Source: JAOAFZ01 sp964407325 (GTDB taxonomy: Bacteria; Patescibacteriota; Microgenomatia; UBA1406; GWC2-37-13). From it: a stretch of 64,000 nucleotides of DNA. A model generated the notes under the pieces. That model was not told the DNA's origin. It saw only the letters and a list, made by a program, of their open reading frames with translations, and did no database searches. The stretch's first letter is position 1, and each line of letters begins with the position of its first letter. Shown here piece after piece: positions 34,868 through 43,427 of the stretch. The position numbers and the translations under genes are program-made. The stretch spans positions 1 through 64,000 of the forward strand of contig CAYOVA010000002.1 in NCBI GenBank assembly GCA_964407325.1, given 5' to 3'.

Positions 34868-35394
34868 TGAGAGTCAAATCAAAAACGCAGGCCTTTGTTC
34901 TCCGTAAAAAGGCACTCCCTGGTAAAGATTACTTTGTGGTGTTATTTACCAGAGAATTCGGTAAGGTTCACTGTATAGCAAAAGGAACCCGTTCTATGAA
35001 TAGCCGTCGCTCTCCCCATCTGCAAACGGGAAACTTACTTGATGTTCAATTACAGCAAGGATTTTCCGGTTACATGCTTCAAGAGACTTCACTTACAAGT
35101 GCTTTTCGCAAAACAAAAGAGGATCTGAGGAGGATAAATCATTTATATACCTATTTCTTTGTCCTGGATAAAATGCTACCGGAGGAGTTACAGGAAAACG
35201 AGACCTATAACCTAACGATGAAGTTCCTTACCGTACTTTCAGAAAATGAAGAATTTGATAGCGAAGAAACCTTTAAATTTCTGAAAAGACTGCTCCATTA
35301 TCTGGGTTATGAGTACTCCGGATCGAACTCCCAACTTGTCTCTTACATTGAAGAATTGATTGATACAAAGATACCTTTGCGTGATATAATGTAG
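34867..35394 (+). CDS. recO: DNA repair protein RecO
   Basis: The 175-residue protein has the N-terminal OB-fold pattern TQAFVLRKKALPGKDYFVVLFTREFGKVHCIAKGTR followed by the helical domain. It is shorter than the roughly 240-residue family norm and lacks the C-terminal zinc-finger region. RecO loads RecA on SSB-coated DNA with RecR. It overlaps the DUF4012 gene by one base. Confidence 0.82.
   Translation: MRVKSKTQAFVLRKKALPGKDYFVVLFTREFGKVHCIAKGTRSMNSRRSPHLQTGNLLDVQLQQGFSGYMLQETSLTSAFRKTKEDLRRINHLYTYFFVLDKMLPEELQENETYNLTMKFLTVLSENEEFDSEETFKFLKRLLHYLGYEYSGSNSQLVSYIEELIDTKIPLRDIM
35382..35390 (+). promoter_or_regulatory. Extended -10 promoter of glyS
   Basis: TGATATAAT (hexamer 35385-35390) lies in the last codons of recO, 10 bases before the glyS ATG, predicting a leader of about 4 bases. 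Confidence 0.6.
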
Positions 35395-35400
35395 CCTAAT

Positions 35401-36777
35401 ATGGATGAAATAATTTCATTAACAAAGCGTCGCGGATTTGTGTATCAGACTTCAGAAATCTACGGAGGTCTTGCCAATTCGTATGACTACGGTCCTTTAG
35501 GAGCAGAGCTGATGCGAAACCTCAGGAATCTCTGGTGGACTGAGTTTATTCATAAAAGGCCTGATATGGTAGGACTTGATACCCAGATCATCCTTCATCC
35601 GCAAACCTGGGTTGCTTCAGGTCATGTAGGATCGTTTTCTGATCCTCTCGTGGAAGATAAAGTAACTCACAAGCGCTATCGTGCCGATCATCTGATCGAA
35701 GTGTGGCTGGAAGACCACCCTGATAAAACAGGAATCGTTGTTGAAGACATGAAGATCGATGAAATGGCAGCTTTTATCAAAGAAAACAAAATCACCAGTC
35801 CTGACGGAAACGAAATAACAGAACCGAAATCTTTTAACCTTCTTTTTGAAACTTCAATTGGAACCGTTGCTGGAGAAAAATCGACTGTGTACTTACGAGG
35901 AGAAACTGCACAGGGTATTTTTACCGATTTTAAGCAAATTGTGCAATCTACCCGAGTACGTCTTCCTTTTGGGGTAGGAAACATCGGAAAAAGTTTTCGC
36001 AATGAAATTACAACAGGACAATTTATCTTTAGAACAATAGAATTTGAACAAGCAGAAATTGAATACTTCTTTGACCCCGATGAAACAAACTGGGAAAAAC
36101 TACTTGAAGAATGGAAGCAGGCAATGTGGAATTTTATTCATAAAACACTCGGCATCAAAGAAGAAAACCTCCGATGGAGAAGACATACCGATAAAGAAAG
36201 AAGCCATTATAGTAAAGACACGTACGATCTGGACTATAAATTCCCGTTTGGATGGAAAGAACTCTGGGGGGTTGCATATCGTACCAATTACGATTTAAGC
36301 CAGCATCAGGAACATTCAAAGAAAGATTTGGCATATCAGGATCCGATCACCAATAAAAAGTTTGTGCCTCATGTTATAGAACCTGCTCTTGGTATCAACA
36401 GAACGTTTCTTATGATTCTGGCAGATGCCTATTACAAAGACGAAGAGAACAACAGAACAGTACTCCGGTTACATCCGAAACTTGCACCCTATAAAGTTGC
36501 TGTATTCCCGTTGGTAAAGAATAAAGAAGATATCGTTTCAAAAGCACAGGAAGTATACGAAAAGATACAGGATGTATTCTTTACAACCTGGGATGATCGA
36601 GGTAACATTGGAAAACGATATTTATATCAGGATGAAATCGGAACACCGCTGTGTGTTACAATTGATTATCAAACTCTGGAAGATGGTACGGTGACGGTTA
36701 GAAACAGGGATACTACTAAGCAGGAACGGGTGGCAATAGATAATCTTATTCCTGAACTTAGTAAAACTTTATTATAA
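35401..36777 (+). CDS. glyS: Glycyl-tRNA synthetase (alpha-2 type)
   Basis: The 458-residue class II synthetase begins MDEIISLTKRRGFVYQTSEIYGG and shows YDYGPLGAELMRNLR, the motif 2 region FRNEITTGQFIFRTIEFEQAEIEYF, YLRGETAQGIFTDF and a C-terminal anticodon-binding domain (YKVAVFPLVKNKEDIV). This is the dimeric single-chain form of archaea, eukaryotes and many bacteria, not the GlyQ/GlyS heterotetramer. The product charges tRNA-Gly. Confidence 0.93.
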   Translation: MDEIISLTKRRGFVYQTSEIYGGLANSYDYGPLGAELMRNLRNLWWTEFIHKRPDMVGLDTQIILHPQTWVASGHVGSFSDPLVEDKVTHKRYRADHLIEVWLEDHPDKTGIVVEDMKIDEMAAFIKENKITSPDGNEITEPKSFNLLFETSIGTVAGEKSTVYLRGETAQGIFTDFKQIVQSTRVRLPFGVGNIGKSFRNEITTGQFIFRTIEFEQAEIEYFFDPDETNWEKLLEEWKQAMWNFIHKTLGIKEENLRWRRHTDKERSHYSKDTYDLDYKFPFGWKELWGVAYRTNYDLSQHQEHSKKDLAYQDPITNKKFVPHVIEPALGINRTFLMILADAYYKDEENNRTVLRLHPKLAPYKVAVFPLVKNKEDIVSKAQEVYEKIQDVFFTTWDDRGNIGKRYLYQDEIGTPLCVTIDYQTLEDGTVTVRNRDTTKQERVAIDNLIPELSKTLL

Positions 36778-36790
36778 ATTCCTCACTTTT

Positions 36791-37267
36791 ATGCAGGAAA
36801 TGTTTCAAAAAAATAAATTAGTTATCTTTGGGATTATCGCACTACTTCTTATTGGGGGTATTGCCATTTTTGCAATGAATGGAAACCGTAGTCAGGTAGT
36901 AGAGGAAGAAATTACTGCAGAAGAAGAGGAGGAAGCACCTATTCCGACCGTTGATGCTTCAGTAAAAGTTGAGGTTACTCCAGTTAACAATGGACGTGAA
37001 GTAGAAATCGCAATATCAAATGCTCCGGAAGGAACAGAAGATATTGATGTTGAGCTTTCCTATGAAACAAAAGATAAAGGTCTCCAAGGAGCCATTGGTA
37101 CCATTACTGTGAAAGATCGTGCCGGATCTAAGAAAATCACTCTTGGAACATGTTCATCCGGTACCTGCGTGTACCACACTGTTTCAAGTGATGTAAAGGT
37201 CTACCTGAAATTCAATGGTGAATATGGTGAGCAGATTTACGAAAACAATTTTAGTATTTCAGAATAA
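36791..37267 (+). CDS. Membrane-anchored protein of unknown function
   Basis: The 158-residue protein has an N-terminal helix (about residues 9-29), an acidic linker rich in Glu (35-50) and an extracytoplasmic domain of about 100 residues. That domain looks like a beta-sandwich, with two cysteines close together (GTCSSGTCVY). No family is recognised. A TATAAA box at 36773-36778 overlaps the glyS stop and could serve as its -10. Confidence 0.6.
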   Translation: MQEMFQKNKLVIFGIIALLLIGGIAIFAMNGNRSQVVEEEITAEEEEEAPIPTVDASVKVEVTPVNNGREVEIAISNAPEGTEDIDVELSYETKDKGLQGAIGTITVKDRAGSKKITLGTCSSGTCVYHTVSSDVKVYLKFNGEYGEQIYENNFSISE

Positions 37268-37271
37268 GAAA

Positions 37272-37276
37272 GGAGG
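37272..37276 (+). promoter_or_regulatory. Strong Shine-Dalgarno sequence of rpsT
   Basis: GGAGG within AAAGGAGG, 11 bases before the rpsT ATG at 37288. Gene starts elsewhere in the window mostly lack any such sequence, so this one is a clear exception and fixes the rpsT start. Confidence 0.7.
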
Positions 37277-37287
37277 AAAATAGAACA

Positions 37288-37524
37288 ATGGCAAACACAA
37301 AATCTTCAAAAAAAAGAATCAGAACAGCAGCAAAGAAACAGAACAAAAATGCACGAATAAATGTTTCTATGGACAAAGCGGTGAAAGACTATCTGAAACT
37401 GCCAGCAAAAACAGCAAAGGCATTTGCTTCAGTACAGTCGATTATTGACAAAGCCGTAAAAACAGGTTTAAGCAAAAAAACTGCAGCTCGTAGAAAAAGT
37501 CGATTGGCTAAAAAAATGGCATAA
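37288..37524 (+). CDS. rpsT: 30S ribosomal protein S20
   Basis: The 78-residue, Lys/Ala-rich helical protein starts MANTKSSKKRIRTAAKKQNKNA and ends LSKKTAARRKSRLAKKMA, the S20 pattern ('K-AARxKSRLxK'). It binds 16S rRNA early in assembly. It stands away from the ribosomal cluster, as in most bacteria, and has the only strong Shine-Dalgarno seen here, which may allow autogenous translational control. Confidence 0.93.
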   Translation: MANTKSSKKRIRTAAKKQNKNARINVSMDKAVKDYLKLPAKTAKAFASVQSIIDKAVKTGLSKKTAARRKSRLAKKMA

Positions 37525-37544
37525 AAAAATGGTAAGCTAATAGA

Positions 37545-38072
37545 ATGAGGTATTTCATAAATCTCTTTCCTGAAAAGGAAAAAGATGCCGTTGACAAGGT
37601 CATGTACTTTGCTTTTCACTACCTAAGATATATCCTGGTCATAACCCAGTTTGTTGTAATATGCGTATTTTTCTTCCGTTTTAAAGTTGATCAGGAAATT
37701 GTTGATTTAAAAGAAGGCCTTCAACAGAAAAAGCAAATTATAGTTGCTACAAAATCCCTAGTCGAGGAGATCGCATACCTTGAGGAAAAAACTATGAAGA
37801 TTGCGGAAATTGCCAACGAAGAAGAACGATTCCAAACAATGCTGAATTATTTTGTTGATGGACTTCCGGGAGACATAAATCTCAGCAGTCTTGTGGTGTC
37901 AGGGAAAAAAATCAGTTGCGAGGGGTACTCTCTTAATCCCGCTTCAATCCAGCAATACCGGGAACGCTTGGCAGCAGAGCAGAAATTCGCGGAAGTTACA
38001 TTATCCAGTGTTAGAAAGTCAGAGCAGGGATTTGCATTTACATTAGTTTTAGACGGGTATAAAAATGAATAG
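37545..38072 (+). CDS. PilN-like fimbrial assembly protein
   Basis: The 175-residue protein has a short cytoplasmic head MRYFINLFPEKEKD (compare 'INLLP' of PilN), one membrane helix (about 27-50), a coiled coil (52-100) and a small alpha/beta domain. That layout is the PilN type of type IV pilus alignment proteins. It overlaps the PilO-like gene by 8 bases. A TGGTAAGCT extended -10 could give a leaderless start at 37545. No pilus motor genes are in the window. Confidence 0.65.
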   Translation: MRYFINLFPEKEKDAVDKVMYFAFHYLRYILVITQFVVICVFFFRFKVDQEIVDLKEGLQQKKQIIVATKSLVEEIAYLEEKTMKIAEIANEEERFQTMLNYFVDGLPGDINLSSLVVSGKKISCEGYSLNPASIQQYRERLAAEQKFAEVTLSSVRKSEQGFAFTLVLDGYKNE

Positions 38073-38685
38073 AGAGGACCTTATCAGTAAAGTACTAAAC
38101 AAAAAAGTCAAAGACTATACGTTCCCCGTGGTCTTTTTCATAATCTTCTCGATTTTTGTTTTTTTTGCAATACGTCCCAATCTTGTAACAGCATTCAGTC
38201 TTCAGCGACAGCTTGATGAACTTCGATTACAGGATGAGCAGTATGAAACGGTTATTTTGAATATAGTAAATTATCAGTCGGTAATCGAACAGTCAAGGCA
38301 GGATTTTGTTGTTTTGGAGGAGGCGGTTCCGTCATCTCCGCAAATATATGCTGTTGTGGAGGATATACGGAATGCGGCAACTCAAAGCGGTATGCTGGTC
38401 TCTAATATAGATGTCAGCGATGTATTGCTCAAAGGTTCAGCCGTGGAAAGTGATGCTGTCACCACCAACGGCACAAATCAGCTTTCACTTGATGACAAAA
38501 AAAGATTTGTGGTTAAGTTTCAGGCAACTTCAAGCTTTAATGAAATTAGGACATTCCTAACACAGTTGTCTACACAACGAAGGTTAAAACTAGTAGAATC
38601 AATGAATATCAACGCTGCTAACCGGGTAGGTTCTCAAAGTGCCACTTTCAATATTTCTCTTGTAGTGGAGAGTTTTTATTTATGA
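38065..38685 (+). CDS. PilO-like protein
   Basis: The 206-residue protein has a cytoplasmic N-terminus, one membrane helix (about 21-39), a coiled coil (45-85, with FSLQRQLDELRLQDEQYE) and a C-terminal ferredoxin-like domain. This is the architecture of PilO, the partner of PilN. It overlaps the next small gene by 4 bases. Confidence 0.62.
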   Translation: MNREDLISKVLNKKVKDYTFPVVFFIIFSIFVFFAIRPNLVTAFSLQRQLDELRLQDEQYETVILNIVNYQSVIEQSRQDFVVLEEAVPSSPQIYAVVEDIRNAATQSGMLVSNIDVSDVLLKGSAVESDAVTTNGTNQLSLDDKKRFVVKFQATSSFNEIRTFLTQLSTQRRLKLVESMNINAANRVGSQSATFNISLVVESFYL

Positions 38686-38867
38686 AGCGGAAAGAAATAC
38701 TTATCATTTCGATTGCGGTATTCCTGACCATAGTGGCATGGGTGGTAATCGAGCTGTATAAGGTTCAAAACAGCCAGATTATTGAAGAAGAGATTCAATT
38801 ACCGGAAGTAAAGAGATACAATATTGATACATCAATAATTGAAAAATTAAAAAAGAGGAACCCCTAA
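38682..38867 (+). CDS. Small single-pass membrane protein
   Basis: The 61-residue protein has one N-terminal membrane helix (about 5-25) and a charged extracytoplasmic tail. It overlaps the PilO-like gene by 4 bases and the next gene by one base. Position suggests a pilus-alignment or surface-assembly partner; the sequence itself gives no family. Confidence 0.6.
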   Translation: MKRKEILIISIAVFLTIVAWVVIELYKVQNSQIIEEEIQLPEVKRYNIDTSIIEKLKKRNP

Positions 38868-40240
38868 TGTATTCAGATTTATACATAAAGAAAAGAAATC
38901 CATTTTTCCCTTTTGCCTTTATTGTGCTCTCAATTGCCACTGTAGCCGGTGCAGGCTATTTGTATACCTCCACCTTTAGTCCAACTCGTGCCAATGCCCA
39001 AAAGAAAGTAGAACACCAAATTGTAAATGCTGCTCCAAAGCAAATGAGTATTTACTGGCAAACTGAAGAAAATGAAACAGGATGGGTTCTGTATGGAGAT
39101 AGTCCCGATTCACTTTCTTCTGTTGCGGTGGATGATCGCGATAAAGGGGAATCTCGTGGGAAGTATACTCAGCATCTTGTCACGATCCGTAATCTACAAC
39201 CCAATACCCAGTACTTTTATAAGATTATTGCATCAAATGTTACCGTTACTGATGAAAATGACAGTGCGTTTGTAATGAAAACTCCAAAACACAGTCCTCC
39301 ATCTACCACCGCAAAACCAGTCTATGGAAAAGTCACTGACAAAACGGGCAAACCCATAGAACAGGCGCTAGTAAAACTAATGCTCGAAAATGGTATCCCA
39401 ATGATAACTTTTTCCAAATCTACTGGCGAATGGTTAATTCCGTTGCAGAGTGTATACAATCTGCAGCAATCCAATACATTGCAGGTAAATAATGAAACAC
39501 TTTTGACAATCGAAATTACTGCAAACGACAAAAACAAGTCAAAAGTAATTACTGTTATGGGAAAAGGAAGCCCCTTACCAAAAGCAGTAGTGCTTGGATC
39601 AAATTACGATTTCCGCAAGGAAGAGAGTGATGTTTTACCTGCCTCCACCTCTCGAGCCGAAGAAGAGAGTCAGAAGCCAACGATATTGAATGAAGTCGAT
39701 ATTGAGTTTCCTCGCCCAAATGCAATTATCCCCGGTTCCCAACCACTTATTAAAGGCAAGGGAATAGCTAAAACAAGAGTTCGTGTAGAACTTAACTCAA
39801 AACCAGCATTTACATTATCTTCTATAGTAAACGAGAGAGGAGATTGGTCCGCATATGTTCCCAAACCGCTACCTCCGGGCACCTACACTATGACACTGCT
39901 TGCAAAAAATAACCAAAATGAAGATGTTGTGTTAACTCGTAGTTTTACTTTAACAAAAAGTGGTGAACAAGTATTGGCCGAGGCAACTGGGCCTGGAGAA
40001 TTATCCCCCACCATAGATCCATCACCAACCGAAGAACCTCCTTTACCGACTGTTAAACCGACCGGATTCCCATCCCCAACAAACTCCTACGCAACACCTA
40101 CTGTGGCCACTACCTCACCGACTATTGCAACTGTGTATGTTACCCCCGCACCGCCAGTAAGTGGTGGAAATGGCCTCATATATACAATAGTTTCTATTGG
40201 ACTACTTGTTGTGGGTGGCGGAGTAATATTACTGTTATAA
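38867..40240 (+). CDS. Surface protein with fibronectin-III-like, CarboxypepD-reg-like and Ig-like domains
   Basis: The 457-residue protein has an N-terminal membrane helix (14-33). An FN3/purple-acid-phosphatase-N-like domain follows (about 55-140, ending LQPNTQYFYKIIAS), then a carboxypeptidase-regulatory-like domain (KVTDKTGKPIEQALVKL) and an Ig-like repeat (PLIKGKGIAKTRVRVELNSK). After these come a Pro/Thr/Ser-rich stalk and a C-terminal helix. It is cotranscribed with the PilN/PilO-like genes. Likely an envelope or adhesion protein; precise function unknown. Confidence 0.65.
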   Translation: MYSDLYIKKRNPFFPFAFIVLSIATVAGAGYLYTSTFSPTRANAQKKVEHQIVNAAPKQMSIYWQTEENETGWVLYGDSPDSLSSVAVDDRDKGESRGKYTQHLVTIRNLQPNTQYFYKIIASNVTVTDENDSAFVMKTPKHSPPSTTAKPVYGKVTDKTGKPIEQALVKLMLENGIPMITFSKSTGEWLIPLQSVYNLQQSNTLQVNNETLLTIEITANDKNKSKVITVMGKGSPLPKAVVLGSNYDFRKEESDVLPASTSRAEEESQKPTILNEVDIEFPRPNAIIPGSQPLIKGKGIAKTRVRVELNSKPAFTLSSIVNERGDWSAYVPKPLPPGTYTMTLLAKNNQNEDVVLTRSFTLTKSGEQVLAEATGPGELSPTIDPSPTEEPPLPTVKPTGFPSPTNSYATPTVATTSPTIATVYVTPAPPVSGGNGLIYTIVSIGLLVVGGGVILLL

Positions 40241-40266
40241 CCATTGCATCTGAAAAATAGTTCCTA

Positions 40267-40272
40267 TACAAT
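40267..40272 (+). promoter_or_regulatory. -10 box upstream of the gene at 40278
   Basis: TACAAT ends 5 bases before the ATG at 40278, placing +1 at or next to the start codon. Confidence 0.45.
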
Positions 40273-40277
40273 GAATC

Positions 40278-40901
40278 ATGGCTAAAAAAGCGACTACTAT
40301 TATTCTTGTTATAGTTGTTCTATTCTTACTTGCCAGCACCGTCTACGTGTCCATAATTCTCACATCAGACACAGGAACTACCCCTCGACCATCAAAAGCC
40401 TCTGAAATAGAAGAAGGAACCGAACCAGTACCGGCTGACGAAACAGCTGGAGAAGAAACAGGCACCAATGAAACATCAGCTGATCCACTTACCATTGCCG
40501 AAGACCAGGCAGCATTAAATTCCGGGGAAGAATCACTAATTGCGCAGGAATCGACAACAGATGAAAGTACAAACAGTGAAGATCTGACTGCGACACCTGA
40601 AGTTACTCCAGGTGACGATGAAGACCTGCTCGCATATGCAAATCCTTCACCGACAGGTGGGCAATCAGAAACTACACCCACAGCAGAGCCGACAGTCGGG
40701 CTTGAATCAAGCACGGGGAGTGTAGATGAGCTTCCAGAAAGCGGAAAAGGTCAGCCAAGAACAACGGTGACTCCATCACCTACACCAACGAAAGCACAGC
40801 AACAGCTACCACAAACTATGCCGGTTGCAGGGAATCTTACCGGACCAATTGTAGCCTTTTTGGTAGCGGGAACTACGATAGTTCTTTCCTTCCTCTTCTA
40901 A
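40278..40901 (+). CDS. Cell-surface stalk protein with sorting-signal-like C-terminus
   Basis: The 207-residue protein has an N-terminal helix (about 5-30) and a long acidic Ser/Thr/Glu/Pro-rich region. It ends QQLPQTMPVAGNLTGPIVAF plus a hydrophobic tail, resembling an LPxTG sorting signal without the final positive charges. A sortase gene lies at 50077. Low complexity makes family assignment impossible. It ends one base before the convergent tpiA gene. Confidence 0.6.
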   Translation: MAKKATTIILVIVVLFLLASTVYVSIILTSDTGTTPRPSKASEIEEGTEPVPADETAGEETGTNETSADPLTIAEDQAALNSGEESLIAQESTTDESTNSEDLTATPEVTPGDDEDLLAYANPSPTGGQSETTPTAEPTVGLESSTGSVDELPESGKGQPRTTVTPSPTPTKAQQQLPQTMPVAGNLTGPIVAFLVAGTTIVLSFLF

Positions 40902-41576
40902 TCAGGCTTTTTTGACAATAGCAAGAAATGAGGCAGGTGTTAGTGAAGCACTTCCTATAAGAAAACCTTGAATTTCATCATGATGTAGATATTCCGAAAC
41001 TGTGTCGGGGTTTACACTTCCGCCATAGATAAACATACTGTCCGGGGGTAACGAGAGTTGTTGCTTTATCTCAAGAACGTGTGAAGCGCTCATATTATTA
41101 CCCGTACCAATGGCAGATACCGGTTCAAATGCGATAAATGAAATTCCATCTGGAATAGTATCTTGAGAATCGCGTATGCAAAATACAGGAGATATTCCAC
41201 TTGCAAGGGACAATCTTGCTTTTTCCATGAGCATTTCATTTGTTTCGCCGTAGTTACTTCTTCGCTCGCTGTGGCCGAGTATGGAGTACTGTACCAGTCC
41301 TTGAAGCATTGCAGCAGTTACTTCGCCGGTAAATGCACCGTTCGTTTTATCGGAAAGTGATTGCGTTCCAATGCCGATATTTTTTGCTAGTTGCTCAAGC
41401 GGCTTTAATGCATGGATAAAGGGAAATGGAGGGCAAATAATGATAGCTATGCGATCGCTATTCAATGCTTCGGATAACGCAGTATCGTTTTGAATCGCGG
41501 CAGAAAACTCTTCTTTCCACTGAATTGTTTCTTCATATGTTTTATTTGCTTTCCAGTTGGCGATAAAGTATTTCAT
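40902..41576 (-). CDS. tpiA: Triosephosphate isomerase
   Basis: The enzyme interconverts dihydroxyacetone phosphate and glyceraldehyde-3-phosphate. The 224-residue protein has the catalytic Asn/Lys in FIANWKANKTY, the His in GHSERRSNYGE, the Glu in FIAFEPVSAIGTGNNM (loop 6 follows) and the phosphate-binding YGGSVNPDT. It is shorter than the 250-residue bacterial norm and closer to the compact archaeal length. It is divergent from the helicase gene with only 17 bases between start codons. Confidence 0.92.
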   Translation of the reverse strand: MKYFIANWKANKTYEETIQWKEEFSAAIQNDTALSEALNSDRIAIIICPPFPFIHALKPLEQLAKNIGIGTQSLSDKTNGAFTGEVTAAMLQGLVQYSILGHSERRSNYGETNEMLMEKARLSLASGISPVFCIRDSQDTIPDGISFIAFEPVSAIGTGNNMSASHVLEIKQQLSLPPDSMFIYGGSVNPDTVSEYLHHDEIQGFLIGSASLTPASFLAIVKKA

Positions 41577-41582
41577 GTATAC

Positions 41583-41589
41583 TATTATA
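41583..41589. promoter_or_regulatory. Shared -10 element of divergent tpiA and helicase genes
   Basis: On the minus strand TATAAT (41584-41589) lies 7 bases before the tpiA ATG at 41576. On the plus strand TATTAT (41583-41588) lies 5 bases before the helicase ATG at 41594. The same seven bases can thus serve as -10 box in both directions, and both mRNAs would be practically leaderless. Confidence 0.55.
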
Positions 41590-41593
41590 CGCT

Positions 41594-43396
41594 ATGAGTA
41601 CAAACCTTCTCTCACAATTGAATAAAAACCAGAAGGAGGCAGTCCAGATTACTTCCGGACCATCGGTTATATTGGCAGGCGCCGGGTCGGGTAAAACGCG
41701 GGTTCTAGTAGCGAAGGTTATTTATTTGGCAAAGCATGAAAAGGTCGATCCCAAATCGATAGTGATGATTACCTTTACCAATAAAGCTGCCAAGGAAATG
41801 AAAGAGCGCATTCAGCGTCTCGCCAAAGATCCTTCAAAGTCACCGCTTGGTTACATCGGTACGTTTCATTCATTTTGCTGCCAGATTCTGCGCCGAGATG
41901 GCGAGCACATGGGTTTGGACTCGAATTTTTCCATTTACGATACTGACGATCAGCAGGCGGTAATCAAAAAAATTCTCAAAAAAAATGATATTTCACGTTT
42001 AACCCCATCCTTTTTCCTGAATAGAATATCTGATGCCAAAAATCTGGTAGTTTCTCCCGAAAAATACCTGGACGTGTTTTCCTTCTACCGGGCTCCTGAA
42101 GTTGCCCACGTATATGACGAATATCAAAAAGAGTTATTACGAAATAAGGCAGTGGATTTTGATGACCTGATTATGAAAGCGGTGCAGTTGTTTACCTACC
42201 ATCCTGAAGTTCTTGAAAAGTATCAGGAACGGTATAAGTATTTGATGGTAGACGAGTTCCAGGATACAAACTATGCCCAATATGTGTTTACCCGTTTGCT
42301 AGGAAGCAAATACAAAAACGTTACTGTTGTAGGAGATTTTTCGCAGAGCATTTATTCATGGCGTGGGGCAGATATCCGCAACCTGGAAAAGTTTACGCAG
42401 GATTTTCCCGAAACAAAAACGGTGAATCTTGAGGAAAACTACCGTTCCACTCAAACAATCCTTGATTATGCGTACGATATCATTTCAAAAAACCAGTCAC
42501 ATCCGGTGCTGCACTTGTTTACTTCAAATGAAAAAGGGGATGAAATTGAATTCTATGAGGCCGACAACGAAGAAGATGAATCACGGTACGTTTCACGGAG
42601 TATAGAAAAGATAATGAGGGAAAGGGGATTGGAATACAGTGATTTTGCGGTGCTATATAGAACCAATGCCCAATCTCGTGCAATTGAGGAGTCTTTTTTG
42701 CATTACGGTATTCCGTATACCTTAATTGGCGGAGTTCGGTTCTACGAACGCAAGGAAATTAAGGATATCTTGTCTTATTTGCGGTTATTTGTGAATCCAT
42801 CGGATGAAATTGCCCTAGAGCGTATAAAAAAGCTGGGTAAACGGAGGTGGACTGCTTACAAGGAACTATGGGAAAAAACAAGGGACACCTATAACGACTT
42901 TACGACAACAGAGCTCATGGAACGGGTCTTTCTGGCAACCGGGTACCTAGACCAGTTTGATGTCGATAATGAAGAAGACTATGCCCGACTGGAAAACATC
43001 AAGGAGTTGAAGTCGGTGGCACATGCGTTCCCGACAGTCGTTGCGTTTCTTGAGCAGGTTTCCCTTGTTGAATCGGAATACAGCCAGGGCGAAAAAACAG
43101 GCCGTTCCCGGGACGGTGTGCGTTTAATGACACTCCACCAAGCGAAAGGACTGGAGTTCCCCGTGGTCTATATTGTAGGACTTGAAGAGGGTATCCTTCC
43201 TCATTCACGCTCCATTGATGATACACTCCAGCTTGAGGAGGAACGGCGATTGTTTTATGTTGGTATAACCCGAGCACGTGAACAACTCAAAATTACCTAC
43301 GCACGGCGAAGGTATATTTTTGGTAGGCGCAGTGAAGGACTTAAATCGCGCTTTATCAGAACTGAAGAGGATGAGCGGGAATACGACTACTTCTGA
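41594..43396 (+). CDS. UvrD/PcrA-family DNA helicase
   Basis: The 600-residue SF1A helicase has GAGSGKT Walker A (about 31-37), ITFTNKAAKEMKERI, GTFHSFC, VDEFQDTNYAQ, VGDFSQSIYSWRGAD, LEENYRSTQTIL, the GVRFYERKEIKDILSYLRL domain 2 start, LMTLHQAKGLEFPVVYIVGL and YVGITRAREQL. It is about 120 residues shorter than typical PcrA, mainly after domain 2B, with no C-terminal RNA-polymerase-binding tail. Likely roles are nucleotide excision repair and replication-conflict resolution. It ends with TGA. Confidence 0.92.
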   Translation: MSTNLLSQLNKNQKEAVQITSGPSVILAGAGSGKTRVLVAKVIYLAKHEKVDPKSIVMITFTNKAAKEMKERIQRLAKDPSKSPLGYIGTFHSFCCQILRRDGEHMGLDSNFSIYDTDDQQAVIKKILKKNDISRLTPSFFLNRISDAKNLVVSPEKYLDVFSFYRAPEVAHVYDEYQKELLRNKAVDFDDLIMKAVQLFTYHPEVLEKYQERYKYLMVDEFQDTNYAQYVFTRLLGSKYKNVTVVGDFSQSIYSWRGADIRNLEKFTQDFPETKTVNLEENYRSTQTILDYAYDIISKNQSHPVLHLFTSNEKGDEIEFYEADNEEDESRYVSRSIEKIMRERGLEYSDFAVLYRTNAQSRAIEESFLHYGIPYTLIGGVRFYERKEIKDILSYLRLFVNPSDEIALERIKKLGKRRWTAYKELWEKTRDTYNDFTTTELMERVFLATGYLDQFDVDNEEDYARLENIKELKSVAHAFPTVVAFLEQVSLVESEYSQGEKTGRSRDGVRLMTLHQAKGLEFPVVYIVGLEEGILPHSRSIDDTLQLEEERRLFYVGITRAREQLKITYARRRYIFGRRSEGLKSRFIRTEEDEREYDYF

Positions 43397-43415
43397 TAAT
43401 TCCTTTGTTAACATG

Positions 43416-43421
43416 TATACT
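43416..43421 (+). promoter_or_regulatory. -10 box giving a leaderless start at 43428
   Basis: TATACT ends exactly 6 bases before the ATG at 43428, so +1 coincides with the start codon. This supports that start over the upstream in-frame ATG at 43413 and over a frame reaching back into the helicase gene. Confidence 0.5.
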
Positions 43422-43427
43422 TTTTCT

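Noticed and set aside
43278..43427. Longer start for the acyltransferase inside the helicase gene
   Set aside because: The extra residues overlap the conserved helicase C-terminus, and a -10 box is placed for the ATG at 43428.
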